From Phycisphaerae bacterium (lineage in GTDB: Bacteria > Planctomycetota > Phycisphaerae > UBA1845 > UTPLA1): a DNA stretch of 64,000 bases. This document shows positions 8,739 through 17,539 of this stretch, one piece after another (position 1 is the first letter of the stretch; each line of letters starts with the position of its first letter). Position numbers and translations under genes: made by a program. The stretch covers positions 62,001-126,000 of the forward strand of contig JAKLKO010000001.1 of the NCBI GenBank assembly GCA_023150615.1, in the 5' to 3' direction. The notes beneath the pieces are model-generated. The model worked only from the letters and a program-made list of their open reading frames with translations, was not told where the DNA came from and did no database searches.

Positions 8739-8766
8739 ATATTAACACCCCCCGGGCCTCTGTCAA
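8739..8766 (-). promoter_or_regulatory. Promoter of the S10-spc ribosomal operon
   Basis: On the minus strand a perfect -35 TTGACA (8766-8761) is followed after 16 bases by TAATAT (8744-8739), a good -10. Transcription would start near 8732, giving a leader of about 43 bases to the rpsJ GTG at 8689. Immediately inside the spacer is a GC-rich run (GGCCCGGGGGG). The position in front of the first gene of the operon supports the call. Confidence 0.75.
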
Positions 8767-8994
8767 GGCTCACGGGCACGGCAGTTGCGAGGCCCCTTGC
8801 CGCTCGGCAGCGGGCACCGCCCCGCACCTGCGCACGTCATCGTGCCCAGCCAAACCCCGAATCAAGCTCGCCGTAACACAAGCCGCCACAGCATGTTAAG
8901 GCCAATCAGCGACAAATCGTGTCGTGTTAGAGCCGTTCCGGAGCGCTGGCCGCAACGACCGACCCGCGCTCGCAACTCAAGCGATCCCAACCGC

Positions 8995-9023
8995 TTGTCG
9001 CCCTCGACGCGCAACTCTATAGT
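8995..9023 (+). promoter_or_regulatory. dxr promoter, placed for a leaderless transcript
   Basis: TTGTCG (8995-9000), a 17-base spacer and TATAGT (9018-9023) form a sigma-70 type promoter. The first transcribed base would fall at about 9030-9031, which is the GTG proposed as the dxr start. No ribosome site precedes that GTG. Confidence 0.55.
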
Positions 9024-9030
9024 GCGCCGC

Positions 9031-10221
9031 GTGTCGGACCGAACCACCGCCTGTTCGCGGCGAAAGCGTGTCATTGTCCTCGGATCCACCGGCTCCATCG
9101 GCCGCAACGCGCTCGATGTCGCCGCGCACCTCGAAGACGAAATCGAGATCGTCGGCCTCGCTGCCGACCGGAACTGGCAAGCGCTCGCCGACCAGGCGCG
9201 GTGCGTTCGTCCTCGGGCCGTCGCAATCGCGAACCGCAACTTCGAAGCCCCACTTCGAAGCGCACTCCAACAGCCGGTCGCCTCCCCGATCGCGATCTTC
9301 AGCGGAGACGGCGCCCTAACGCGACTCGTGCGCGAACTGGATGCCGATTTCGTCCTCGCCGCCGTCGTCGGAGCGGCCGGACTGCCATCCACACTCGCCG
9401 CCGTTGAACTGGGCCGTACGATCGGATTGGCCAACAAGGAAACCCTCGTCGTCGCCGGCTGTATCGTCACGCCGCTGGCCGCCAGGTCGGGAGCGACGCT
9501 CATCCCGATCGACAGCGAGCACTCCGCCGTCTTTCAGGCCCTGCACGCCGGCCGACAGGCCGAAGTCGAAAAGATCTACCTGACTGCATCCGGCGGGCCT
9601 TTTCGCACCTGGAATTCCGATCAGATCCGTCAGGCAACGCTTGACGATGCGCTGAAGCACCCGACGTGGTCGATGGGCCCGAAGATCACGATCGATTCTG
9701 CCACGATGATGAACAAGGCGCTGGAGATCATCGAAGCCCGCTGGCTCTTCGACATCCCGCCGGATCGGATCGACGTCGTCATTCACCCCGAGTCGATCGT
9801 GCACTCGATGGTCCAGTTCCACGACGGCTCCGTCGTCGCCCAGATGGGACCGCCCGACATGCGCACCCCGATCCAGTACGCACTGACCTATCCGCACCGC
9901 CGCTTCGGACGAACCGATCGTCTCGATCTGCCGTCCATCCGGAGGATGCACTTCGAACCGCCGGACCCCGAACGCTTCCCCGCCCTGCGACTCGGCCACG
10001 AAGTCGCGGCGATGAACGGCACGGCCGGCGCCGCGCTGAATGCCGCCAACGAGGCCGCGGTCGAGGCGTTCCGAAGCGGCCAGCTCCGGTTCCACGAGAT
10101 CGTACCGACGGTGGAGGAGGTTCTGCGTCGCCACTGCTTCGAGGCCAATCCGAACCTCGATCAACTCATGGAGGTCGATGCGTGGGCGCGTCGCGAGGTC
10201 ATGCAATGCTGCTCGGTCTAG
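9031..10221 (+). CDS. dxr: 1-deoxy-D-xylulose 5-phosphate reductoisomerase
   Basis: Dxr converts DXP to MEP with NADPH, the second step of the non-mevalonate isoprenoid pathway (ispE of the same pathway is at 61741). The nucleotide motif VLGSTGSIGRNALDV begins at about residue 13; the metal/substrate motifs DSEHSA, ASGGPFR and MGPKITIDSATMMNKALE are intact, as is the C-terminal NEAAVEAF. GTG 9031 gives 396 residues, the usual length; GTG 9022 is an alternative. The frame is open to 8785 but that part is not Dxr-like. The 3' end overlaps rseP by 16 bases. Confidence 0.95.
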   Translation: MSDRTTACSRRKRVIVLGSTGSIGRNALDVAAHLEDEIEIVGLAADRNWQALADQARCVRPRAVAIANRNFEAPLRSALQQPVASPIAIFSGDGALTRLVRELDADFVLAAVVGAAGLPSTLAAVELGRTIGLANKETLVVAGCIVTPLAARSGATLIPIDSEHSAVFQALHAGRQAEVEKIYLTASGGPFRTWNSDQIRQATLDDALKHPTWSMGPKITIDSATMMNKALEIIEARWLFDIPPDRIDVVIHPESIVHSMVQFHDGSVVAQMGPPDMRTPIQYALTYPHRRFGRTDRLDLPSIRRMHFEPPDPERFPALRLGHEVAAMNGTAGAALNAANEAAVEAFRSGQLRFHEIVPTVEEVLRRHCFEANPNLDQLMEVDAWARREVMQCCSV

Positions 10222-12677
10222 CGACTCCCGCGACCATCCTGCTGGCGCAAGGCGGCGTACCCGAGTGGCTCACCGACACGTGGCACGTGCTGCTCGTCAT
10301 CATCGGCTTCTCCGTCGTCATCTTCTTTCACGAACTCGGGCACTTCGTCGCCGCCAAGTGGGCCGGCGTCCGCGTGGAGCGATTCGCCATCGGCTTCGGC
10401 CGCGAGCTTCTTGGTTTCACCTGGGGCGACACGCGATACTCATTCAACGTCCTGCCCCTCGGCGGCTACGTGAAGATGCTCGGCCAGGAGGACTTCGCCG
10501 TCGACAAGTCCGGCGAACTCAAGGTCCGCGATGACCCGTCCTCCTTCACGAGCAAACCGGTCGGGCCGCGCATGGTCATCGTCTGCGCGGGCGTGGTCAT
10601 GAACCTGATCTTTGCCGCGGTCGTCTTCGCCGCCGTCATGATGATGGGACGAATGGTCTACCCGCCGATCGTCGGGTACGTCGATCCGACATCCGTCGCG
10701 GCCCGCGCCGGCCTGCGCCCCGGAGACCAGGTCGTCGCGGTCAACGACGAGCCGGTGAACGACTTTTCCGATCTGATGACCGCCGTCGTCCTGTCCGACC
10801 CGGCCGAAGAGCTTGAACTGACCGTGCTGCGCGATGGCAACGTGCTCGAGCCGAAGCCGCGCGTGCTTCCAGAATACAAGCCCGAGGTCAAGCTCCGCCA
10901 GATCGGCCTCGGAAACGCCGTCAATCGCCGCGTCCTCGTCACCGCGAGCCAGTTGTTGGGCGACACCTCGCCCGATGCCCTGAAGCCCAACGACCTGATC
11001 GTCGGCGTCCGCATCGACGGCCAGACGCGCGACGTCGCGCATATCGGTGATGTCTCGCAGGCACTGATCGACGCGCGCGGCTTGCCGATCGAGCTGATCG
11101 TCGAGCGGCCGACGCAACGCGTCCCGCTCGAGGACCTCTCGAAGGCAGACGTCGCCGTGCCGTCGCAGCGCGTCACCGCCCGGGTCGCCGCCACCTGGCG
11201 CCTGCTGCCGGTCGAGGACTCCAACATCGGAACGTGCTCGCTGCTCGGGATGGTGCCGCGTCTGCTGGTCGCCGACGTCGATCCGCGCGGCGCGGGCGCC
11301 CTGGGCGGACTGCGTCGCGGCGATGTGATCGTCCGCGTCGGCGCGATCGACCACCCCACGTTCGCTAACCTCCAGCGCGAGATCGAGCGCCACCCCGACC
11401 GCGACCTTCGCCTGCTCGTCCGTCGTGACGGCAACGGCAACGGGCCGTACTCCGCTGCCGCGGTCGCCCTCCTGGTCGAACATCGCGAGCGCCTGCTGAA
11501 CGCGGCCATCACCGATGTCGCCGCCGCGCGAGAGCTGGCGAAGGAGCTTGTGACGCAATCGACACTCGCGCCCGCCGATCAGCAAGAGGTGCTCGCCACC
11601 GTCGGCATGATGCCCAGCGCCGAAGCCTGGCTACGCTGGCTGGAGGCCGTCGACCTGCACGAACTGGTCGTGCGCCCCGCCACGCGCTTCCGGTTCTTCC
11701 GTCCCCGGACCAAGCCCGCGCTCGGAATCACGCCCATCCCCGCCGAGGATGATCACATCGTCCTGGGCGACGTCCTCGATTCCGTCAACGGCCGCGCCTC
11801 ACCGGCCCGTGCCGCCGGCCTGACGCGCGGCGCGGCCGTCATGGCCGTCGATGGAAAGCCGATGACGCGCTGGACCGAACTGACGGAGGCGCTGCGCCTC
11901 GCCGCGGGTCGGGGCGTCGTCCTGACCGTCCGCGAGGGGTTGCGGCGTTCCGAACGGACCGTTGTGGTTCCGGACAGCATCTCGACTGCGATCAACCTCC
12001 CGACCGATGCGCGAATCGTCGAGATCGCCGGCGCGACCGCCGCGAAGATCGAATCGGCCCCCGGTCGCTCGCGCACCGGGAGCCTGCCCGACTGGCAGGT
12101 CGTCGAGGCCATCCTGAAGCAACACATCGGCGAGACCGTCACCGTCAAGTACCTGTGCCGGGATGGTCGAACCGTTGAAGCACAGATGAAGGTCACGGAG
12201 GCCAACACGGATCCTTGGCTGCTCCGCGTGAGCTACGCCGCATCCTTCATGTGTTACCCGCTGGCCGAATTCCACCGCGAGACCAATCCCGTAAAGGCGA
12301 TGCTCCTCGGCTTCAAGCGCGCCTACCACGAGACGATCCGCACCTATCTGTCGATCAAGCACATCGTCTTCACCCGTGAAGTCGGCGTCGAGAACGTCCG
12401 CGGCCCGGTGGGCATCATGCGTCAGGGCTCGCAAATCGCCGAGGGCGGTTTCGGGAGCCTGCTCTGGTTCCTCGGGCTGATCTCCGCCAACCTGGCCGTC
12501 ATCAACTTCCTTCCCCTGCCCATCGTCGACGGCGGACTCTTCATCTTCCTCCTGCTGGAGAAGATCCGCGGCGAACCCGTCAGCATCAAGACGCAGGTCG
12601 TCACGCAACTGATCGGCATTGCGCTGATCGTGACGCTCTTCCTCTTCGTGACCTTCCAGGACATCGTCAACTGGTAG
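10206..12677 (+). CDS. rseP: RIP metalloprotease RseP with an expanded periplasmic region
   Basis: Site-2 protease that cuts membrane-embedded anti-sigma factors and signal peptides. The zinc motif HELGH is at residues 42-46 in the first membrane helix and the second motif NFLPLPIVDGG is at about 767-777; a helix near 118-143 and one at the C-terminus complete the fold. At 823 residues it is nearly twice the usual ~450: between helices 2 and 3 lie clear PDZ domains near 150-220, 345-415 and 510-580 plus two weaker ones near 250-300 and 600-665. It overlaps dxr by 16 bases, a dxr-rseP linkage common in bacteria. Confidence 0.93.
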   Translation: MLLGLATPATILLAQGGVPEWLTDTWHVLLVIIGFSVVIFFHELGHFVAAKWAGVRVERFAIGFGRELLGFTWGDTRYSFNVLPLGGYVKMLGQEDFAVDKSGELKVRDDPSSFTSKPVGPRMVIVCAGVVMNLIFAAVVFAAVMMMGRMVYPPIVGYVDPTSVAARAGLRPGDQVVAVNDEPVNDFSDLMTAVVLSDPAEELELTVLRDGNVLEPKPRVLPEYKPEVKLRQIGLGNAVNRRVLVTASQLLGDTSPDALKPNDLIVGVRIDGQTRDVAHIGDVSQALIDARGLPIELIVERPTQRVPLEDLSKADVAVPSQRVTARVAATWRLLPVEDSNIGTCSLLGMVPRLLVADVDPRGAGALGGLRRGDVIVRVGAIDHPTFANLQREIERHPDRDLRLLVRRDGNGNGPYSAAAVALLVEHRERLLNAAITDVAAARELAKELVTQSTLAPADQQEVLATVGMMPSAEAWLRWLEAVDLHELVVRPATRFRFFRPRTKPALGITPIPAEDDHIVLGDVLDSVNGRASPARAAGLTRGAAVMAVDGKPMTRWTELTEALRLAAGRGVVLTVREGLRRSERTVVVPDSISTAINLPTDARIVEIAGATAAKIESAPGRSRTGSLPDWQVVEAILKQHIGETVTVKYLCRDGRTVEAQMKVTEANTDPWLLRVSYAASFMCYPLAEFHRETNPVKAMLLGFKRAYHETIRTYLSIKHIVFTREVGVENVRGPVGIMRQGSQIAEGGFGSLLWFLGLISANLAVINFLPLPIVDGGLFIFLLLEKIRGEPVSIKTQVVTQLIGIALIVTLFLFVTFQDIVNW

Positions 12678-12707
12678 CCCGCACGGAGCCACGCCGCCGG
12701 ACCATCG

Positions 12708-13310
12708 ATGAGCACCAACGTCCCGGAGTCGCTGTCCCGCCTGATGGCCGAGTTCGAAAAACTCCCCGGCATCGGACCGCGCAGTGCCGAGCGGCTCGCC
12801 TTCCACATCCTCAAGTCCGACCGCGACGAGGCCCTGCGTCTCGCCGCCGCGATCCGCGACGTCAAGGAGAACGTCCGCCACTGCCGCACGTGCTACAACC
12901 TGACCGAATCCGATCCCTGCCCGATCTGCGCCGATCCGCGCCGCGACGCCGGCGTCGTCTTCGTCGTCGAGCAGCCAAAGGACGTGCTGCAGCTCGAGTC
13001 GACCGGGCTTGTCCGCGGCGTCTATCACGTGCTGCTCGGCCACATCGCGCCGCTCGAAGGCGTCGAGCCAGGCGACCTGACGATCGAAAAACTCGTCGAG
13101 CGCGTCCGCCGCGGCGACATTCAGGAAGTCGTCATCGCGGTGAATCCGACGCTCGAGGGCGAGGGCACGGCGCTCTACATCAAGAGCATCCTCGCGCCGC
13201 TCAACGTCCGCATCACCCAACTCGCGCGCGGACTGCCGTCCGGCTCGCAAATCGAGTACGCCAGCAAGGCCATCCTCAAGGACGCCATCGAAGGCCGCAC
13301 GAACTTCTGA
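12708..13310 (+). CDS. recR: Recombination mediator protein RecR
   Basis: RecR works with RecO (and RecF) to load RecA on gapped DNA. The 200-residue protein shows the helix-hairpin-helix LPGIGPRSAERLAFHIL near residue 20, the zinc finger C-R-T-C...C-P-I-C (CRTCYNLTESDPCPIC, about residues 60-75), a Toprim domain with VVEQPKDVLQLESTG and the Walker-B-like end LARGLPSGSQIEYAS. It begins 30 bases after rseP and may be cotranscribed. dnaX and the YbaB gene, often next to recR, are not seen. Confidence 0.95.
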   Translation: MSTNVPESLSRLMAEFEKLPGIGPRSAERLAFHILKSDRDEALRLAAAIRDVKENVRHCRTCYNLTESDPCPICADPRRDAGVVFVVEQPKDVLQLESTGLVRGVYHVLLGHIAPLEGVEPGDLTIEKLVERVRRGDIQEVVIAVNPTLEGEGTALYIKSILAPLNVRITQLARGLPSGSQIEYASKAILKDAIEGRTNF

Positions 13311-13388
13311 GGACGCACGCCGCTCCGCGTCGTTCCGTCTGATGGATGCGGCCGAGCGACCTCAACCAGGATCCTGTGGAGTACGCCT

Positions 13389-14675
13389 TCAGTCCGAATC
13401 AGCGCACGCGATCGTCGCGACCGGCTCCACGTCCCGATGTCCGGACTCAACGCGCTGTCGGATTGTGCTTTGAAGCTTACCCCCGAGCACCAGCTCGACC
13501 GTCTCCCGCATGCGGTCTTCCAGTCGATGCGCCGCCAGCACCCGCGCCCGCGCCGCATGTCCGAATCTCCGCAGCAGCTCCGGATCGTCGAGCAACTCCT
13601 CGATTGCGCCCTCGAGCGCCGCAGCGTCATCCGCCGGGATGACGCGTCCCGTGACACCGTCCTCCACCAACTCCGGCAGGCCGCCGACCTCGCTCACGAT
13701 GCACGGAACCCCGTGCGCCATCGCCTCCAGGACGGCGTTGGACGATGCCTCGCGCCGCGAAGGCAGGACCAGCACGTCGATCTCGCGAATGATCGCACTG
13801 CGCTCCGGAACGAACCCGGCGAAGCGAACGGGCAATCCAATCAAGGATGCCTTAAGCGAACGTCGCAGCGACCCATCGCCGAAATACGACAGCCGCACCG
13901 GCCGGCCGCGCGCGGCAAGTCGCCGAAACGCCGTTGCGACCAGGTCCGCGCCCTTGTGATGGGCGAGCTGACCGACAAAGCCGATCCGCAACGGGCCGCC
14001 CGGCTGCTCATCGCGCTGCGCGACGTCCACCTCAACACCGTTCGCGACAACGACGCCGCGCGCCACGTCGAATCCGGCCTGCCGGTACGCCTCGCGGATG
14101 CGATGACTGTTAAACACGATCGCATCGCAGCGACCCCAGATCCATCGTCGCCGCAGCGCCCCCCGCCAGCGCCAGATTCCCATCGACGGCACGATGCCCG
14201 GGCGGTGACGATCCGGACCGGACGCCCCATCCGACGTCGCCAATGGCGGCTGTCGGACCGACATCACGACCCGCGCGCCGCTCCAACGCGCGGCAACGAT
14301 CGATGCCCCGAACGCCGTCCCGTGCCCCTGTTGCACGACAAGAACCGCGCCCGGCCGGACCGATCGAAACCAGTGCAACCGCTCGCGGATCGTCCGCCAT
14401 TGCAATCGTCGATCCCCGCCGAGATTCCGATCCAGCCAATCGGTTCGGACCGACGAGAACGCGTGTGCGTCCCACTCTTGCCGCATCGGGGCATAGATGT
14501 CATCGCCGCTGAAATTGACGACGACCTCGGCCCCCGCCGAAACCAGCGCGCGGACGCACGCGCGGATGTACTTCTCCGCGCCCCCTTCCAATCGCATCCC
14601 GTCGTATTCCAGATAGTGCGCCGCCAGAACGACGACGCGCGGACGATACTCGGCGCAAGGCGGATGACGCCCCAT
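13389..14675 (-). CDS. Family 4 glycosyltransferase
   Basis: Predicted cytoplasmic retaining glycosyltransferase with the GT-B fold. The N-terminal domain has the acceptor-side GGAEKYIRACVRAL after a hydrophobic strand RVVVLAAHYLE; the C-terminal domain has IGFVGQLAHHKGADLV, FAGFVPE, a strand of hydrophobic residues VLVLPSRREASSNAVLEAMAHGVP (E-x7-E type region) and SEVGGLPELVEDGVTG. Length 428 is typical. Sugar donor and acceptor cannot be told. It is convergent with recR and is followed upstream by the large exported protein at 14734; a role in polysaccharide or glycolipid assembly is inferred only. Confidence 0.85.
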   Translation of the reverse strand: MGRHPPCAEYRPRVVVLAAHYLEYDGMRLEGGAEKYIRACVRALVSAGAEVVVNFSGDDIYAPMRQEWDAHAFSSVRTDWLDRNLGGDRRLQWRTIRERLHWFRSVRPGAVLVVQQGHGTAFGASIVAARWSGARVVMSVRQPPLATSDGASGPDRHRPGIVPSMGIWRWRGALRRRWIWGRCDAIVFNSHRIREAYRQAGFDVARGVVVANGVEVDVAQRDEQPGGPLRIGFVGQLAHHKGADLVATAFRRLAARGRPVRLSYFGDGSLRRSLKASLIGLPVRFAGFVPERSAIIREIDVLVLPSRREASSNAVLEAMAHGVPCIVSEVGGLPELVEDGVTGRVIPADDAAALEGAIEELLDDPELLRRFGHAARARVLAAHRLEDRMRETVELVLGGKLQSTIRQRVESGHRDVEPVATIACADSD

Positions 14676-14733
14676 CCCCTTTCATCGTCCATTCAGCTCA
14701 ATCCGCTGAAGACGCGAGATCGCGCCCCGGACG

Positions 14734-17397
14734 TTAACGCTGCTCTGGATCGAGCAGGTCTTCCTCGTCCACCGGCCACGGCTCCTTCTCGCCGCTCAAC
14801 AGCACATCCGCAACGAGCAGCGTCCGCGCCGAGCCGTGCGCTCCGGGCACCACGATGTAGCCCACGATCCGGTCCGCCGGCGCGATCTGGCCGTATACGT
14901 CCACCGCCTGCGACGGCTCCTTCAGCAGCGTGAGGTATGCCTCGAACGCCTCCGGTTTGAGAATCAGCAAGTCGCGCACGCGCCCGTCCTTCTCGAAGCG
15001 GACCGCGCACACATCCTCCCGCGCCCAATCCAGCACGTTGTTCAGCTTCGTATCCCGGTCCTTCGAGTCGCTCCACGTCCTCGGCACGTCGCGATAGCGG
15101 TCGTCCGGCTTGCGGTTTGGAACCTCGATCGCGGCCATTCCGTCCGCGCCTTGGATCATCCCGTGAATCTTCAATCCGCGCAGTCCCGTGAACGCCGCGA
15201 GCGTCTCGTCCGTCAACCTCGGCAGCAGTTCGTGAAACGCGTCCTGCACGACCCGCCAGCTGTACCAGCTGTCCGCCGTCGGCGGCGCGTACGACGGCAC
15301 GATCCCGGCCTCCGGCCGCCGAGCCGAGAACCGAAGCCCCGGCACCGGCTTGCCGTCAAACTGCGTCATGCGGACTGAGAACCCCCAACCCTTGTTCAAC
15401 GGCGTCGGCCACGACTCGACCACGACCTCCAGTCGGTTCCATCCCGGTTCCAGCGTCGCGTATGACGCGACCATGTCGACTTGCTGGCCATCCTCGTACT
15501 TCGCCGTCCCGTAGTACCGTCCCTGCCGCACCACGCGGTCGTTCACGCGGACCGACGCGCCGTCATTAAACCCGAGCCACATCTGCACGTGCTGCCGCAC
15601 GCCCGATTTGACCCAGCACTCCGCCCGCGCCAGACACCAGCCGGCGTCGCCCAGCGCCGCCTTCAGGTCAACGAAGTCCGAGTTGCTGTCGATCACGCGC
15701 GTGGCGCCTTCGGTCCGCGCCGGAAGCGTGTCCATCACGTGCGGGGCAGGTCGGCCGGTCTTCGGCCACGTCTCCGAAATCGGATACGGGCCATCGACCG
15801 ACCAGTAGCGGACGTACGTCGGCAGGTCCGACGCCGGCTCGTTTTCCTTCTGCGGCATCGTCGTCGGAACGATCTTCGCGTGACGATACATCCCGGTCGT
15901 CGCGTAGTACCGCATTGCCGCCCGCAGGCCGTAGCCCTCGGACGGAATCGGCGAATGCCCGCAACCGATCGCATCGTCGGTGATCGGCAGTCCGCTTCCC
16001 GCCTCGCCGGCAGACACCGCCCAGTCGAACTGATGATTCCACTGGCGGAACATCCGTTGCCAGTCCGCCGTTACATCCAGATCCGAAAGCGCGCAGCCGT
16101 TCGGACCCACGTCGCCGCCGCCGGTCTCCTCGCGCTCCGTCGGCAGATGCGGCCGAATACTGATGACGCTGTCGAACCAGCCCCGGACCTGGATCAGGTC
16201 ATCCGTCGGGCCGGCCAGCCACCCGCAATGCCGGGTGTACGCCTGCTCCTTCTCGTTCTTGATCTCGTGGTATGCCGTGTTCAGCTTCAGCGTGCCGCGA
16301 CTTGCGCCGAAGACCATTTTCTCGACGTAGACCCACTGTTCCTTCAACCGCGCGATGTCGCCGTCCGAGACCGTCAACTTCTTCTCGACCTTCTTCCCAT
16401 CCTCCTCCACGTCCACCGTTCGCTCGCGCAGGATCGTCACCAGCACGTTCCACACCGTCGGATCAGCCACCTCCGCCGCCGCGCCGGATCGCTCGCAGAC
16501 GTTTGCCACCTCCTCGATCGCAATGCCGCAACGCTCGGCCATTTCGGCCAGCCGATACCACGTCGGCCCGTGGAACCCATCCAGTTCCGAACAGGCCATG
16601 AAGTCCTCCAGCGCCTTCTGGAAGTACCCGCATTGCTGGAAATAAAGCCCCCATCGGTAGCGAGACGCGAACGATTCGGCCTCCGATTTCGACCGCGTGA
16701 TCCCCTTCAGCAGTCGCAGGCCGCGCCGCGCATAGGCCGCCACGCGCTCGTCCTTCGAAGACCGAAGCTTCCGTAGTCCGTTTCGCGCGTGCTCCGTCCG
16801 CCCGGAGAACTGATCTCGAAGCGCTTGAAAATACTGCTTTACGTCCGGATCGGTCGCCCTCTCGATGAAAAGCGTCAACGGCCCGTCCAGCGCATCGCCG
16901 AGAAGCAGTGGATCGGGCGCGCCGGCTGCGTAGAAGTAGACCTCGCCCTCCGAGATATCGACGCCGAACTTCACCTCCAGCATCCCCTCCGCGATCGCCG
17001 GGTTCGACTCAATCGTTTTCACGTTGACCGCATACGCCGAACCCACGCGACCGACGGGCCAATCCGGCAATCGCTTATCGCCGACGGACATGTGCACGAG
17101 CGGCGTTCGCGGTATGACCGGCTGCGTCGCCGGACGCGTCGTCGTCGACTCGTCGTCCTTCGGAATGACGTGAAGCGCCATGAAGACCATGGGCTCCTTC
17201 AGCACGCCGCTGTAGTCCCGCGGCAGGATGAACCGGATGGACCGCTCGCCCGGTCCCAGTCGGATCGCCCCGCACGGCAACCACGTCACGTCCTTGTGGC
17301 TCGCCGCATGCGCGGCCGGAACCGCCGCGAGCGCCATCGCGCCGCACGCCAACCAGATTCGAGCCCCCCACTTCTCAAATTGCCGCCGCCCGATCAT
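14734..17397 (-). CDS. Large exported protein with TPR-like and beta-sandwich regions, unknown function
   Basis: I do not recognise this 887-residue protein. ATG 17397 is chosen because it gives an export signal: a basic start MIGRRQFEKWG, a hydrophobic core and a cleavage-like AAHA-AS near residue 32. A helical, TPR-like section runs about 200-330 (repeated YF..ALEDF / YRLAEMAE patterns). A stretch near 530-680 resembles the galactose-binding-like beta-sandwich common in exported planctomycete proteins, with YWSVDGPYP, MWLGFNDGASVRVNDRVV and LEPGWNRLEVVVE. The TTR/PATQP region near 95 is a low-complexity linker. It may be cotranscribed with the glycosyltransferase downstream (58-base gap). 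Confidence 0.7.
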   Translation of the reverse strand: MIGRRQFEKWGARIWLACGAMALAAVPAAHAASHKDVTWLPCGAIRLGPGERSIRFILPRDYSGVLKEPMVFMALHVIPKDDESTTTRPATQPVIPRTPLVHMSVGDKRLPDWPVGRVGSAYAVNVKTIESNPAIAEGMLEVKFGVDISEGEVYFYAAGAPDPLLLGDALDGPLTLFIERATDPDVKQYFQALRDQFSGRTEHARNGLRKLRSSKDERVAAYARRGLRLLKGITRSKSEAESFASRYRWGLYFQQCGYFQKALEDFMACSELDGFHGPTWYRLAEMAERCGIAIEEVANVCERSGAAAEVADPTVWNVLVTILRERTVDVEEDGKKVEKKLTVSDGDIARLKEQWVYVEKMVFGASRGTLKLNTAYHEIKNEKEQAYTRHCGWLAGPTDDLIQVRGWFDSVISIRPHLPTEREETGGGDVGPNGCALSDLDVTADWQRMFRQWNHQFDWAVSAGEAGSGLPITDDAIGCGHSPIPSEGYGLRAAMRYYATTGMYRHAKIVPTTMPQKENEPASDLPTYVRYWSVDGPYPISETWPKTGRPAPHVMDTLPARTEGATRVIDSNSDFVDLKAALGDAGWCLARAECWVKSGVRQHVQMWLGFNDGASVRVNDRVVRQGRYYGTAKYEDGQQVDMVASYATLEPGWNRLEVVVESWPTPLNKGWGFSVRMTQFDGKPVPGLRFSARRPEAGIVPSYAPPTADSWYSWRVVQDAFHELLPRLTDETLAAFTGLRGLKIHGMIQGADGMAAIEVPNRKPDDRYRDVPRTWSDSKDRDTKLNNVLDWAREDVCAVRFEKDGRVRDLLILKPEAFEAYLTLLKEPSQAVDVYGQIAPADRIVGYIVVPGAHGSARTLLVADVLLSGEKEPWPVDEEDLLDPEQR

Positions 17398-17539
17398 CGC
17401 ACGACCCCAACCATCGCCACGCCGAATCGCTGTATCAGATTCAGGACACGTCACCAAGGATGCTCCGTCGATTCCCTTGCCACAACGCTTGCGGTGAACG
17501 GCCCGCCCCGCGTAGAGTCCGGATCGACGGAAGGACGCA

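Larger units (their letters stand above)
8690..9030. other. Divergent rpsJ/dxr intergenic region
   Basis: A stretch of 341 bases without a credible gene, although frames on both strands stay open because of the base composition. It holds the rpsJ promoter (8739-8766, minus) and the dxr promoter (8995-9023, plus). The central 170 bases (about 8800-8970) show no feature that I can name. Confidence 0.6.
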
